DNA of 64,000 nt, taken from the NCBI GenBank assembly GCA_013314775.1, contig JABUFB010000008.1:434001-498000 (forward strand). The letters are read 5' to 3'. Positions 24,206 through 33,561 of this stretch are shown one piece after another (the first letter of the stretch is position 1; each line of letters starts with the position of its first letter). A model generated the notes under the pieces. It was not told the DNA's origin. It made no database searches and worked only from the letters and a program-made list of their open reading frames with translations. Source of the stretch: Armatimonadota bacterium. Lineage in GTDB: Bacteria; Armatimonadota; Zipacnadia; Zipacnadales; JABUFB01. Both the position numbers and the translations under genes were made by a program.

Positions 24206-25666
24206 TCAGGCACTCTGCGGCGTGGTCTGACGCGCGAACCTGAGGGCGAACAGGTCCGCGTCCTTCATCACAAAGCGCAGCCGCACCGGGCGTCCTGCGA
24301 GCGCATAGACGTCGGTCCCGTGGGTCCAGCGGACGACCCGGTCGGTCTCGTCACCAATGATTTCCGGGCAATCGGCCAGAGCATACCGCGGAATCGGCGC
24401 ACCCGACGCATCCTGGATCTCAACCCGCACGGACCCGGCGGCGCTGGTTCGGTAGCTGATCTCGAGCTGGCCACCGTCGAAGGTGAGTGGCTTGGTGACC
24501 ATCTCCCCACCGGCCCACGGGGCGCTGACCGACGCGAAGCCATCAGTGCGCAGGACCAGGCGCTCGACGTGCCAACTATCCTGCATGTAGTGCCGGGCCA
24601 CGAACATCATCATCTGCGCCGGCCCGCAGGGCAGGATTCCGGTCAGCGGGTAGTTGGTGCGCGAGACCCAGTTCGACGCGCCCGGCCCGGGCCGCACGAA
24701 GGTCTCCATGAAGGTGCGGTCATAACTGGTCGTGCCTGCACGCGTTGTCAGCAGGACGGCGTCGGAGCAGTCATTGGCGTATGAGTAGCCATGCGCGGTG
24801 TGCAGGCCAATCTCGCGCTCCTGCTCCTGGGTCACTACGCGCCGGCCTTCCATGAATCGGGCCGCGGGGGCAATATAGATGTGTGGCGCGCGAAAGTAAG
24901 GCGTCGTGTTGTTCGTGTAGAACTGTTCGCGCGGGGTGTCGGAATATGTCATCGGCACCGATTCCGTCCACTCCATCAGGTCCTTCGACGTAGCCCTCGC
25001 CACCGTCCGGTACCCTTTCCCCCACTCATCGTCATACCAGCGGTAGTACAGCACATACTGCTGCTCGGCATCGCTCCAGAAGAGGGTGTTGCCGCCGTCG
25101 AAGCAGTTGCGCAGGTGGCTGACCATGTTGGGCTGTGGGTCTAGTCTGTGGAAGCGCATCCCGTCCGCGGAACCCCAGAAGACCAGGCGCTTCGGGCCGG
25201 CCGGATCTGCGAAAGCAGTGTGCTGCTCTCCGCTCAAGGGCTCGCTTGCGATCGCCTTGATGCGCTCGCTTTCAGGCACGCCCGGGCGGGTGTCGAGCCA
25301 TGGAGCGGGCATGAACCCCCGGCCTGATTCGTCGGCAACGATATTGGTGTCGCGCCGCCCGGCACGCTCAACCAGGCCCAGTTCGGGCTTGGTCCAGTTG
25401 ATTCCGTCATCGCTGACAGCCACGCACAGCACGCCGCTGTGGTCGTCCGGCGCGAGGGTCATCGCCCGGTAGTACATCAGGTAGCGGCCCTTGTGCATGA
25501 AAACCGCGTGGGGGCCGTTCGCCGGGCCTTCCCAGGGCCTGTCGAGGCTGATGGCGGTTCCTCCCGGGACCGGCTCGTGCAGTTGGAGGCGAGCACCTTC
25601 CAGCCGGTCGATGAGCAGCCGATCGACGAACAACTCCCGACGGGAGCCCAGGTTCAAAGTACTCAT
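24206..25666 (-). CDS. GH43/GH32-like five-bladed propeller protein
   Basis: A 486-residue protein with the beta-fructosidase/arabinanase superfamily pattern: a start of GSRRELFVDRLLIDRLEG, then NGPHAVFMHKGRYLMYYRAM, DDGINWTKPELGLVE and further FWSDAEQQYVLYYRWYDD blades, followed by a C-terminal beta-sandwich from about residue 370. No signal peptide is visible, so it may act on oligosaccharides inside the cell. A GGAGGG site lies about 10 bases upstream of the ATG. The genomic neighbours are the GH123-like gene upstream on the same strand, 51 bases away, and the broken beta-helix gene convergent at its end. Similar proteins are common in bacteria with many glycosidases; catalytic residues are not assigned. 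Confidence 0.7.
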   Translation of the reverse strand: MSTLNLGSRRELFVDRLLIDRLEGARLQLHEPVPGGTAISLDRPWEGPANGPHAVFMHKGRYLMYYRAMTLAPDDHSGVLCVAVSDDGINWTKPELGLVERAGRRDTNIVADESGRGFMPAPWLDTRPGVPESERIKAIASEPLSGEQHTAFADPAGPKRLVFWGSADGMRFHRLDPQPNMVSHLRNCFDGGNTLFWSDAEQQYVLYYRWYDDEWGKGYRTVARATSKDLMEWTESVPMTYSDTPREQFYTNNTTPYFRAPHIYIAPAARFMEGRRVVTQEQEREIGLHTAHGYSYANDCSDAVLLTTRAGTTSYDRTFMETFVRPGPGASNWVSRTNYPLTGILPCGPAQMMMFVARHYMQDSWHVERLVLRTDGFASVSAPWAGGEMVTKPLTFDGGQLEISYRTSAAGSVRVEIQDASGAPIPRYALADCPEIIGDETDRVVRWTHGTDVYALAGRPVRLRFVMKDADLFALRFARQTTPQSA

Positions 25667-25717
25667 CTGTACGTTGCCCTCCGCACGTCATGCTCCGGAC
25701 ACATTTGCACGCGCCAA

Positions 25718-28261
25718 CTACCACGGATACGCGGGGTCCGTCTCCGCCGCCTCGATTAGTTCCGCGAGTGCAGTGCGCCAGCGGTACACGTCCCCCGGCT
25801 GCATGGAATACCGCATGCCGCTCTCAACGAGGGTCTCTGGGACCACCAGGGCATTCTCGGCCTGCTTCAGCCAGTCCGCGCGGGTCGCACTGAGTTCCGC
25901 CGATGCCTTCACCTTCGCAACAGTCGCTTCGAGCACCCGGAAGTAGGCGTAGTCCTCCAGACCGTCGCGGAAGTTCTCCAAACGTACAGTGGGCAGGGGA
26001 GTTCCATCCGGGCCGACGCATGTCCACGAACCATCCCCATGGTAGGTGGTCCAGCTGCGCGGGTCCCAGTCTGTAAAAGGCCCGCTGTCGATGGGCTTGC
26101 GCGAGTTCCAGATACTGATCTGGTAGTACAGGAATCCATCAGGCCGGAACTTCGCGGTCATCGCGCCCATGAGGATCCGGCCATCTATGGCCGGGTACTC
26201 GATGAACATGTTGGGGAAGGGATGATGCGGCCCGCAGCAGATATACCACCAGACCTGCTTGCCCTGGGCTCGCACTTCATCCGCCGCTTCCTTGTTGTAA
26301 CGCGGCGTCAGCGGGCACCAGGCGTCCATGGACTTGATCTCGCTGTCCATCCCGTAGCTGTGGTCGTATGTGGTCGTCATGACCATCACGTCCGGGAACT
26401 CCGCCTTGATCGCGGCGGCTGCCTTCTCAACCCACGGGAACTCCTCTTTCGGGTGCTCGTCGCAGCCGTATATGTAGGCTTTGTCCAGGATGCCCAGGGC
26501 CTTCGCTTTCTCATAGCGCGGCCGCAGCTTGTCGATGGTCGCCGCGCGCCAGGCCGGCACCCCATCCTCACTGGCGGGGTATTTCGAATAGTAGCCGAGG
26601 TTGAAGGTGCCCAGTTTCCCGGCGTCGTTCAGGCGCTTGAGTTCGTCGAACTGGGGCTCCCAGTCAGCGTAGGCGTAAAGGCTGTCCATGGTGATGTAGT
26701 AGTCGGCCAGGAAGTCCGCCCACTCGGACTTGTGCTTTCTCCAGGCTCGGATCGGATAGTCGGGTTGGGACCGCCACGTCTCCTGCTCCGCCGCATTGCC
26801 GCCACCATCGGGGTAGTCGTGGGGCCAGAATGTGATCGCCATGGGTAGCGGCGGTGCGTCCGGCATCGCAAAGTCGTACACCCTCACCGAGAGGTCATAG
26901 GCGAGCAGAGCCTTGCCATCGGACACAATCTCCAGCTTACCCCGGTACAGGCCTGCCGGCTGGTCCTTCGGCACATCGACGTTCACCCAGAAGGACTGTG
27001 CGTCACCCGTCGCGATGTCTGCACTGTCCATGAAAGTGAGGATCGGGTCGGGCCACCAGCCTACATGGGAGGAGCCGTAGGGAGGTATGCGCTTGGTCTC
27101 CACGTAGCCAACGGGCGGCGCAGTAATGCAGGCCTCCGGGAATGGTGTCCCGTCGCCGGACTTCATGCCCACGGCACGCACCTGCACCTGCTTCAGGTCC
27201 CGCTCCAGGGGATAGACAACCACCTGAAAGCTCTCGCGCTCGTTTCTGGCGGCCGACACGCGCGCCGCCGGGCGCACGTCCAGCGAGGGCACCGCAGCGC
27301 GCGGCAGAACCTTCTCCATGGACGTCGCAAAGCCCGCGGCAATCCCGTCGGCTGCACCGGGCGAAGCCTCGATGCGGGGCCTGATCTGGTCGAACTCCAA
27401 CCGCAGGTCGAGTAATGCGGCCATCCGGTCCAGATCCACTTGCACGGACTGAACCTGCTTGGGCAGGTCGAGCACCGTCTCGTCCTCGGCCTGCAGCCTC
27501 GCGCGCACCTGGGCCAGCCGGTCCTGCATGCGGCTGATCTCTGATTCGACCCAGGCGGCGATATGCGCGGGCATGTTCGGAGTCTCACGCAGGCGTTGAG
27601 CAGACCGTTCGAAGACCGCCGTCATCTCATTGATGGCACCGGCGTGCAGGGCCGCAACATCGCGCAGGAAAGCGCCCGGCACCGGCGGGATCGGCTCGCC
27701 CGGCTCGAGCAGCAGGAAGCGGTCCAGATACACCACCAGGTCCTCCGGGGGATCCTCAGTGAAGAAATGCATGACATGAACGTCCGCCGCATCCAGGCCG
27801 CGGTCACCGAACCCCTTCCTCAGGTCCACGATTGCCCGCGCGTACGTGTGTGGCGGCATGATTTCGCGGTGCAAGAGGCCGTCACGGGTTGCCTTCTTCG
27901 AGTCAGAGATGAACAGCATCATTTTCTGCGTCGCGTCGGTGACATTCACCATCTCCATGACTAGCCGGTCGTACTTCGACCAGTCGGTGATGGGTGGCTT
28001 GCCCTCGAAAGCCGGCCATCTCTGAGCACCGCCGTGTTCGGCAGGCCGCCATGCCGGCGTGGTGAAGCGCATGGAGTAACGGCCCGACGCGGCGAAGCTC
28101 TCCGACCGTGTCAGCGTCTTGTCCGATCCGAGCACCGTGGCGTGCTCATTGTGCCAGATGCCGATCTCGTCATCGGTCTCAAAGTCGAACAACACCGTTA
28201 CGGCTCCGGCCTGCAGGCAGATGAGGGCAAGAGTGCACATCAGCAGGATCAGTTGTCCCAT
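25718..28261 (-). CDS. Secreted GH123/DUF4091 glycoside hydrolase-like protein
   Basis: An 847-residue exported protein. The ATG at 28261 starts a signal peptide of about 19 residues and is preceded by GGGAGGACC. Residues about 20-200 are a CBM-like sandwich (FDFETDDEIGIWHN), followed by a helical linker with coiled-coil character (about 210-300). The C-terminal two-thirds matches the GH123/DUF4091 group: an N-terminal beta domain (ARNERESFQVVVYP, then DVPKDQPAGLYRG) and a TIM barrel with IYGCDEHPKEEF. The Asp-Glu pair there (D601-E602) is where GH123 beta-N-acetylgalactosaminidases place their catalytic pair. Beta-GalNAc removal from glycans is therefore likely but not proven. It is divergent from the DUF4838 gene. 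Confidence 0.8.
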   Translation of the reverse strand: MGQLILLMCTLALICLQAGAVTVLFDFETDDEIGIWHNEHATVLGSDKTLTRSESFAASGRYSMRFTTPAWRPAEHGGAQRWPAFEGKPPITDWSKYDRLVMEMVNVTDATQKMMLFISDSKKATRDGLLHREIMPPHTYARAIVDLRKGFGDRGLDAADVHVMHFFTEDPPEDLVVYLDRFLLLEPGEPIPPVPGAFLRDVAALHAGAINEMTAVFERSAQRLRETPNMPAHIAAWVESEISRMQDRLAQVRARLQAEDETVLDLPKQVQSVQVDLDRMAALLDLRLEFDQIRPRIEASPGAADGIAAGFATSMEKVLPRAAVPSLDVRPAARVSAARNERESFQVVVYPLERDLKQVQVRAVGMKSGDGTPFPEACITAPPVGYVETKRIPPYGSSHVGWWPDPILTFMDSADIATGDAQSFWVNVDVPKDQPAGLYRGKLEIVSDGKALLAYDLSVRVYDFAMPDAPPLPMAITFWPHDYPDGGGNAAEQETWRSQPDYPIRAWRKHKSEWADFLADYYITMDSLYAYADWEPQFDELKRLNDAGKLGTFNLGYYSKYPASEDGVPAWRAATIDKLRPRYEKAKALGILDKAYIYGCDEHPKEEFPWVEKAAAAIKAEFPDVMVMTTTYDHSYGMDSEIKSMDAWCPLTPRYNKEAADEVRAQGKQVWWYICCGPHHPFPNMFIEYPAIDGRILMGAMTAKFRPDGFLYYQISIWNSRKPIDSGPFTDWDPRSWTTYHGDGSWTCVGPDGTPLPTVRLENFRDGLEDYAYFRVLEATVAKVKASAELSATRADWLKQAENALVVPETLVESGMRYSMQPGDVYRWRTALAELIEAAETDPAYPW

Positions 28262-28468
28262 GGTCCTCCCACTCCCCGTGGTCGTACACAGACTGCTGTC
28301 GGAACCAGGCGGCCCCGGGCACACTCCGCATGGTGCCAAATCATCACCCCAGCATGTTCGCCGTCGATGCCCTGCCAACCTGCGCCCGTCGCGCAAGGAC
28401 AAATGGGTTCGCGAGGCGAAGAACCGTCCAGCAACGAGAGGACCACACACACGGAAGGAGCATTCCCC

Positions 28469-31387
28469 TTGCGCGTCGCCCTTTCACTACTCATTCTCGC
28501 TGCGATCCTCCTGGTCAACCAGCCTGCTAACGCCTTGGACCTTGTTCGCGACGGCCGGCCTGTCACCACGATCGTGGTGCCCGATGACGCGCTTCCAGTG
28601 GAGACTGCCGCCGCTGCCGAGCTCCAGTACCACGTCCAGAAAGCCTCCGGTGCGCAAGTGCCGATAGCGAAAGAGTCTGAGGCCCGCGAGGGCGCCGGAC
28701 TGGTGTACATCGGCGCGTGCAAGGCAACCCAAGCGCTTGGATTGGACAAGGCTACGCTCCCTGCCAACGGGTTTGTGATGCGCCTGAAAGAAAGTAATCT
28801 CTTTCTCTTCGGCGACGACACGGATGGCGAACCCTTCTGGGTCCAGCATAACAACCGCAACCGCGTTGGCACACTGTTCGCTGTATACGAACTGCTGGAG
28901 ACGCGCCTGGGCGTGCGCTGGCTCTGGCCGGGAGACCTCGGGACCGTGGTTCCGCGCAGGGCGACGATCACCATCGATGCCTGCGATGAGACCGGCCAGC
29001 CCGCTTTCATCCACACCCGCTGGCGTGACGGAGGGAATACGGTCGCCGGTCCAAAGGGTTGGGGCGACCCATCAAACCGCGCGCGTTTCATACAGGAGCA
29101 GGCGAAATGGCTGCGCCGCCATCGTTTTGCCATGGGCATCAATATGGACATGGCCCATTCCTTCACCAATTGGTGGGCACGCTTTGGCGAAGACCACCCC
29201 GAGTATTTCAACCTCCTGCCAGACGGCACCCGGCGTGTGGACCCCAATGACCACGGGGGCGCGCCGGAGTTGATTTCGATGTGTGTCTCAGAGCCCGGCG
29301 TTGTCCGACAGAAAGTGGCCGACTGGGCCGCGAGACGCACGCCACAGAATCCGTACATCGATGCCAGCGAAAACGACACGCCCGGCAAATGCACCTGCGA
29401 TCTGTGTATGGCCATGGACGAGCCCCACCCCGACAGTCCGGTGCCCTTCGACCGGCGCGCGGCGATTGCGAAAGAGCGTTTCGAGGCAAAGGACCCCAAC
29501 TGGGCGGAGGCGTTGGGTTCGCTATCCGACCGCTACGCCCGGTTCTACCTCGCGGTACAGAAGGAAGCCGAGAAGGTTGATCCCGAGGTCGTGGTGATGG
29601 GTTACTCATACGCCAACTATGTTAGACCGCCGGTCAACACCAGGCTCAACGAGCGCATCATCATCGGCATTGTCCCCGCGCTCATGTACCCCTGGACCGC
29701 GGAGAAGCGCGCAGGGTTCCGCGAGCAATGGGAGGGCTGGCGCGCCACCGGCTGCCAGATGTTCCTGCGGCCCAACTACACTCTGGACGGCCACGGCCTG
29801 CCAATCTTCTTCGCGAACAAGCTGGGCGAAGACTTCACTTTCGCGGCTGCCCGGGGTCTCGTGGGGACGGATTTCGACTCACTCACGGGCCAGTATGCGA
29901 TTCAGGGTCCGAACCTGTACATGTTAGCGCGGCTGACCGATGACCCAACCCTCGCGCCGCAAGAGGTGATGGACGAGTACTACTCCGCTTTCGGGAACGC
30001 CGAGGCGGCGGTGCGCGAGTACTTCGCCCACTGGGAACGTGTATCCGACGCAGCGACCGATGACGACGTGACCCACTGGTCTTATTTCTACCGGGAGGCG
30101 GACCGCCTGTTTACGCCCGATGTCATGGCAGAAGGCCGGCGGCTGCTGGACGCGGCGACACTGGCGGCTCGAGGCGACACGGACGCCGAAGCTCGCGTGG
30201 CGTTCCTGGACAAGGGCCTGACGAACGCGGAGATGGTCCTGGCCACCCAACGGGCGTACCGTGCTTACAAGGAAACCGGGCAACTTCAGGGCTATGCAGA
30301 CGCGCTCGGCGCTTTGGATGAATACCGCGCGAGCATTGAGAGTGACCTGTGCCTGAACATGGGCTTCCTGCACTGGTCCGAGGGCTACACGTGGGACCGG
30401 GAACTGGTGCGGCTCATGGCCCAGCCCGGAGAACGATTGCCGGACAGCTGGAAGTTCGCGTTCGACCCGGCCAGGCGCGGCGAGGAACTGGGATGGGCCG
30501 GCATCGACTTCGATGACAGCGCATGGGAGACAATGCCAACCAACGGCCCATGGGAGCAGCAGGAGGCCGGGAAGCGCTACCGCGAGGAGACCGGCACCGA
30601 TTATAACGGGCTTGCCTGGTATCGCAACCGGTTCGACATTGGGGCGAGCGAGCAGCCAAGGCGCATCAGCCTGGTCTTCGGCGCGGTGGATGAGGCGTGC
30701 ACCGTCTGGGTCAACGGGGTCAAGGTCCTGGAGCGCCCCTACCCGTACCAGGGCAATACGAACTCATGGCTGGAGGCCTTCGAGGTTGACATCACCGCGG
30801 CGGTGCGACCTGGGTCGAATGTGCTTGCAGTGCGGGTCGAGGACAATCAGGGCGCTGGCGGCATCTGGAAGCCTGTCTGGCTGGTGGTGTCCGAAGGCGC
30901 GACCGGCAGTGCCGACAACCTGCTGGGCGACGGGACCTTCGAGAACGGCCCGGGGCCCTGGAGGACCCACGTGCAGTGCGGTAAGTTCGAGCTGGCGGTA
31001 GACAAGACCGTCGCCCGCACCGGCAGCGCTTCCGCCCGGATCACCTGCTCTGAACTTGCGCCGCCCGAGGCCTTTGACACCTACCGCACCCGGGCCTGGG
31101 CACGCTGGCACATGCCCGCGAAAGTCGAAGCAGGGAAGGCGTACCGGTTGCGGGCATGGGTGAAAACGACGCCGGACTTCGCGGGCACCGTGTGGATCTG
31201 GGTGACCGGCACCCCGAAGGGGACGGTGGAGGGGAAAATGCTCAATACTGGTGGACTATGGCGGCTCGTAACCATCGAGAACGCAGTGGCCGCCGCGGAC
31301 GGGCTGGGGATATATCTCAACCTGTACGATGCGGTGGGAACTGTTTGGTTCGATGATGTGGAACTGACAGAGCAGCGAGCCGAGTGA
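28469..31387 (+). CDS. Secreted DUF4838 protein with alpha-glucuronidase-like N-terminus
   Basis: A 972-residue exported protein. I infer a TTG start at 28469: AAGGAG lies 9 bases upstream and the following residues form a signal peptide (RVALSLLILAAILLV). The upstream continuation of the frame shows no coding character. Residues about 25-150 resemble the GH67 alpha-glucuronidase N-terminal domain (DDALPVETAAAAELQYHVQKASG, GTLFAVYELLETRLGVRWLWPG). DUF4838 follows (about 190-480), with DASENDTPGKCTCDLC typical of the family. After a helical part there is a GH2-like galactose-binding sandwich (about 640-810) with TVWVNGVKV, and a CBM4/9-like domain to the end. It is divergent from GH123, with 207 bases between. 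Confidence 0.78.
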   Translation: MRVALSLLILAAILLVNQPANALDLVRDGRPVTTIVVPDDALPVETAAAAELQYHVQKASGAQVPIAKESEAREGAGLVYIGACKATQALGLDKATLPANGFVMRLKESNLFLFGDDTDGEPFWVQHNNRNRVGTLFAVYELLETRLGVRWLWPGDLGTVVPRRATITIDACDETGQPAFIHTRWRDGGNTVAGPKGWGDPSNRARFIQEQAKWLRRHRFAMGINMDMAHSFTNWWARFGEDHPEYFNLLPDGTRRVDPNDHGGAPELISMCVSEPGVVRQKVADWAARRTPQNPYIDASENDTPGKCTCDLCMAMDEPHPDSPVPFDRRAAIAKERFEAKDPNWAEALGSLSDRYARFYLAVQKEAEKVDPEVVVMGYSYANYVRPPVNTRLNERIIIGIVPALMYPWTAEKRAGFREQWEGWRATGCQMFLRPNYTLDGHGLPIFFANKLGEDFTFAAARGLVGTDFDSLTGQYAIQGPNLYMLARLTDDPTLAPQEVMDEYYSAFGNAEAAVREYFAHWERVSDAATDDDVTHWSYFYREADRLFTPDVMAEGRRLLDAATLAARGDTDAEARVAFLDKGLTNAEMVLATQRAYRAYKETGQLQGYADALGALDEYRASIESDLCLNMGFLHWSEGYTWDRELVRLMAQPGERLPDSWKFAFDPARRGEELGWAGIDFDDSAWETMPTNGPWEQQEAGKRYREETGTDYNGLAWYRNRFDIGASEQPRRISLVFGAVDEACTVWVNGVKVLERPYPYQGNTNSWLEAFEVDITAAVRPGSNVLAVRVEDNQGAGGIWKPVWLVVSEGATGSADNLLGDGTFENGPGPWRTHVQCGKFELAVDKTVARTGSASARITCSELAPPEAFDTYRTRAWARWHMPAKVEAGKAYRLRAWVKTTPDFAGTVWIWVTGTPKGTVEGKMLNTGGLWRLVTIENAVAAADGLGIYLNLYDAVGTVWFDDVELTEQRAE

Positions 31388-31406
31388 GACAAACGCTGAA
31401 CCAGTG

Positions 31407-31448
31407 GGGAACTGCATGGCAACCGTCTACGGCCACCATGCAGTTCCC
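31407..31448. terminator. Long inverted repeat between convergent genes, probable terminator
   Basis: GGGAACTGCATGG (31407-31419) and CCATGCAGTTCCC (31436-31448) are perfect 13-base complements around a 16-base loop. The repeat lies between the DUF4838 gene on the plus strand and the GH36 gene on the minus strand. No T run follows, so a factor-assisted role or another RNA function is possible. Confidence 0.55.
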
Positions 31449-31477
31449 GGTGTGCGAACGACAAGACTCGCCGTCCC

Positions 31478-33505
31478 TCAAGTCTGTCCCTTGTACACGA
31501 TTAGCCGGCTCGAGCGCCGTTCCAACCGCAAACGCAGCCCCTTCTCTCCAAGCTCCCTGCCATCGAGCGCCCAGTTCTCGCCGGAATCCAGGTCCTCCAG
31601 CGTATACCGCTTGTCGGGGTTGAGTCCCTGCAGCGCGAAATCCCCGCAGGCCAACGGGCTGCCTTCGCGCCTGAAGGCCACCACCGCCCCCTCGTCCAGG
31701 TCCGGCCGGTGCAACTGGTACACAATCCATGCATCGGGCATTGTCGAGCACGAAGTCAGCAGATAGTACTCGCCATACCAGAACGGCCTCAGGCGGTGGT
31801 AATCGGCCAGCATCTTCCGGTGCCATTCCCACGGATAGTCGTCACCCACGGTCTGTAGACCGAACTCTCCCAGCGTGAACACGAGACCGGGAGCCAAGGC
31901 GCCGCGGAAGTGGTAAGTGTCCCCGGGGCGGGAGTTGGGTGGGCTGGTGGCGTGCAGGGGCACCCAGCAGCTCAGGCCCGTGCCGTGCACCTGCACCGTC
32001 TCGGAGTTGGCGTTGGGAAAGCAGTTGTAATCATTGCGCCACAGGGGGATGCTTCGACCCAGCGTTTCCAGGTCGATGCGCCTGCCGCCGCTGGCGCAAT
32101 TGTCGATGAGCAGGTGTGGGTGTCGCTCTCGCAGTTCATCCCAGAAAGCGTAAAGCCCCTCGATATGCCGGATCTCGTGAATGCCCTGCCGGTCGGGCTC
32201 ATCGTTTCCGCGCCAGTACGGCAATGCGCTCATGTTGAAATCCTGCCGATAGCAGTCGATGCCGGCGGTCTCGATCAGGCTGCTCACTGTTTCCACCGCC
32301 CACCTGCGCGCATCCGGGTTGCCTAGATCGAGAAGCACGTTCTCGCCCTTCTCGCGCTCCTTGCCGGGCAGCGACAGGAACCATTCCGGGTGCTCAAGGG
32401 TGATCGGCGCACCGTGCAAGGCGCGCTCGATCTCCACCCACAGGAGGAATTTCATGCCGGCTGCGTGGGCAGCATCACTGATGGGTCGCAGCCCGTGGGG
32501 ATGCCGATAGGGGTTCACACGCCAGTCTCCGGCGGCCGAACCCCAGTCGCCTTCGAATACGTTCGGGCACGGGTCAGTGCCCATTCCGTACCAACCCGCA
32601 TCCACCCAGTAATAGTCGTACTCCAGCCCCTGGTCCTCGATGAACTGGATCAGCTTGATGTGCTCGTCGGTTGGGGAACCGCCCCAACTCCCGTGGCAGG
32701 CAGGCGCCTGGATCAACTCGCCCTCGCAGCGCGGGCAGTGGTGGGCGAGCATGAACCCCCGCAGCAGATTATGGCCGCGGTCGGGTCGGTCGCGCCAGTA
32801 GAGAAGGGCGATGCGCGGAGTGCGGATACGTTCCCCAGGCTTCAGGCGCAGGCGCGTGATCTCCATACCCGCGCGCAGGTGCACGCTCTCTGGTGAGTGG
32901 CGGGTGATCTCCGCAGCCCACTGCCCGGTCCAGCCGATAGCGATCATCAGCCCGTCCGCGCCGGTGTCCAGGTTCATAAAGGGCAACCACTCCACCGAAG
33001 AGCGCCCCTCCTGCCCTGAGACCATGCGGGTGTGGAAGTGTGGCACGTGAATGTTCCCAACTTCCTCCGCAGTGATCTGGAAATCATCCAGGCGCAGCGA
33101 CGTCCCGCGCGACCGCCACAGCAACGGCATCCCCTGACAGGCCCAGTGGAGGTCCAGCGCCTGCACGTCCTCCAGGAGGGGGCTGTCTCCTGAGCCGGTG
33201 TTCGTGATGTGCAGGACCCACTCCAGCGCAGGGAAGTCCCGGAACTCGATGAGTTCGAGAGCAAACTCAAGACCGGTCTGCTCGTCCAGCCAGCGCAGGT
33301 TGTGGACCGTGAGGTCACCCGCGTCCTTGGACTCGCAGGAAAACGCGGCCCGCGCCAGGATCTCCGCGGAAGTCTCATCCCCGCACTTGAAGAAGACAGG
33401 GGGGCTGGGGTCTATCGCGCGTACCTGGGTTTCTTCCGCCGTTCTTCCGCACAACGCCGCCGCCCACGACTGCACGACATTCATCTCATCGCAACGCGGG
33501 TCCAT
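31478..33505 (-). CDS. GH36 alpha-galactosidase (melibiase)
   Basis: A 675-residue enzyme cleaving terminal alpha-galactosides. The start at 33505 is supported by GGAGG 8 bases upstream; no signal peptide follows, so it is cytoplasmic. A beta-sandwich covers about residues 20-270. The TIM barrel carries the family pattern: DYYWVDAGWYG, WRVNPYRHPHGLRPI, then the nucleophile Asp in YRQDFN (D422) and the acid/base Asp in WRNDY (D492). The 70-residue spacing between these is the same as between the catalytic pair of characterised GH36 enzymes. It is preceded, 56 bases away on the same strand, by an uncharacterised propeller-like protein, so the two are probably co-expressed. Confidence 0.9.
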   Translation of the reverse strand: MDPRCDEMNVVQSWAAALCGRTAEETQVRAIDPSPPVFFKCGDETSAEILARAAFSCESKDAGDLTVHNLRWLDEQTGLEFALELIEFRDFPALEWVLHITNTGSGDSPLLEDVQALDLHWACQGMPLLWRSRGTSLRLDDFQITAEEVGNIHVPHFHTRMVSGQEGRSSVEWLPFMNLDTGADGLMIAIGWTGQWAAEITRHSPESVHLRAGMEITRLRLKPGERIRTPRIALLYWRDRPDRGHNLLRGFMLAHHCPRCEGELIQAPACHGSWGGSPTDEHIKLIQFIEDQGLEYDYYWVDAGWYGMGTDPCPNVFEGDWGSAAGDWRVNPYRHPHGLRPISDAAHAAGMKFLLWVEIERALHGAPITLEHPEWFLSLPGKEREKGENVLLDLGNPDARRWAVETVSSLIETAGIDCYRQDFNMSALPYWRGNDEPDRQGIHEIRHIEGLYAFWDELRERHPHLLIDNCASGGRRIDLETLGRSIPLWRNDYNCFPNANSETVQVHGTGLSCWVPLHATSPPNSRPGDTYHFRGALAPGLVFTLGEFGLQTVGDDYPWEWHRKMLADYHRLRPFWYGEYYLLTSCSTMPDAWIVYQLHRPDLDEGAVVAFRREGSPLACGDFALQGLNPDKRYTLEDLDSGENWALDGRELGEKGLRLRLERRSSRLIVYKGQT

Positions 33506-33561
33506 TGAGGACGCCTCCATGTGGCAGTTTGGTCGGCTCTGACTTCGGATCGGATTCATGT

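Noticed and set aside
28249-29499. A 416-residue open frame on the minus strand over the DUF4838 gene
   Set aside because: Antisense to a well-supported gene, with composition of a shadow.
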